Shown here one piece after another: positions 38,976 through 39,195 of a stretch of DNA of 39,195 nucleotides (its first letter is position 1; every line of letters starts with the position of its first letter). A program made the position numbers and the translations under genes. This stretch comes from Planctomycetaceae bacterium (GTDB lineage: Bacteria > Planctomycetota > Planctomycetia > Pirellulales > Thermoguttaceae), in assembly GCA_031267635.1 (NCBI GenBank), contig JAIRYX010000340.1, forward strand, positions 1-39,195. The letters are read 5' to 3'. The notes beneath the pieces were generated by a model. The model made no database searches, had not been told where the DNA came from, and saw nothing but the letters and a program-made list of their open reading frames with translations.

Positions 38976-39178
38976 AACTTATATATCGCGTGGACGGATT
39001 TTATATTTTACTGCACAGCAAAACGCCAATCCTCGTATTGTACGAAGCCCCGAAACCCAATACAGGCAGCTTATATCCAAAAGTATTAACACAAATATTA
39101 CGCGGTGCTTTGCAAGAGTTTTTTGATAGTGGCACGTATTTTTTTGATTTTTTTTGGGTCGTCGTTCACGAGGTCTAA
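38972..39178 (+). CDS. Small hypothetical protein overlapping the preceding ORF (GTGA overlap)
   Basis: ORF only; start GTG overlaps upstream TGA; coding status unproven. Confidence 0.25.
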   Translation: MKLIYRVDGFYILLHSKTPILVLYEAPKPNTGSLYPKVLTQILRGALQEFFDSGTYFFDFFWVVVHEV

Positions 39179-39195
39179 AAAATCGATGATTCTTA

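Overview
This 39 kb window looks like a chromosomal segment from an anaerobic member of the Planctomycetota. The assignment rests on two DUF1559 pseudopilin-like genes, a hydrazine-synthase-alpha-like/FGE-fold fusion, planctomycete-style lipoproteins and an ECF sigma/anti-sigma/PDZ operon. Recognisable housekeeping genes are thiS, dnaE, carA, an Hcy-methyltransferase/MTHFR fusion, a PPi-type phosphofructokinase, ftsK and nth. There are also a MFS (OPA-type) transporter, an isolated VorB/PorA-like 2-oxoacid oxidoreductase subunit, an HndD/HydA-type [FeFe] hydrogenase with a CheY-like receiver, and a Nudix protein. No tRNA, rRNA or CRISPR array was recognised. The most interesting observation concerns the two DUF1559 paralogs. 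Each has a matched 5' architecture: TTGACG-N17-CATAAT promoter, ATCACnGTGAT palindrome, short ATG-initiated ORF, then a 12-nt G-rich tract (G4TG7 or G12). The short ORF is in the same -1 register relative to the DUF1559 frame in both copies, and the copies share no in-frame start codon for DUF1559. This suggests programmed frameshifting, transcriptional slippage or phase variation. The second main observation is that the intergenic regions are mosaics of several dispersed repeat families. One is a MITE-like palindromic element of about 300-400 bp with long nested inverted repeats. Degraded transposase fragments are also present. All assignments come from reading the sequence; no database searches were run.
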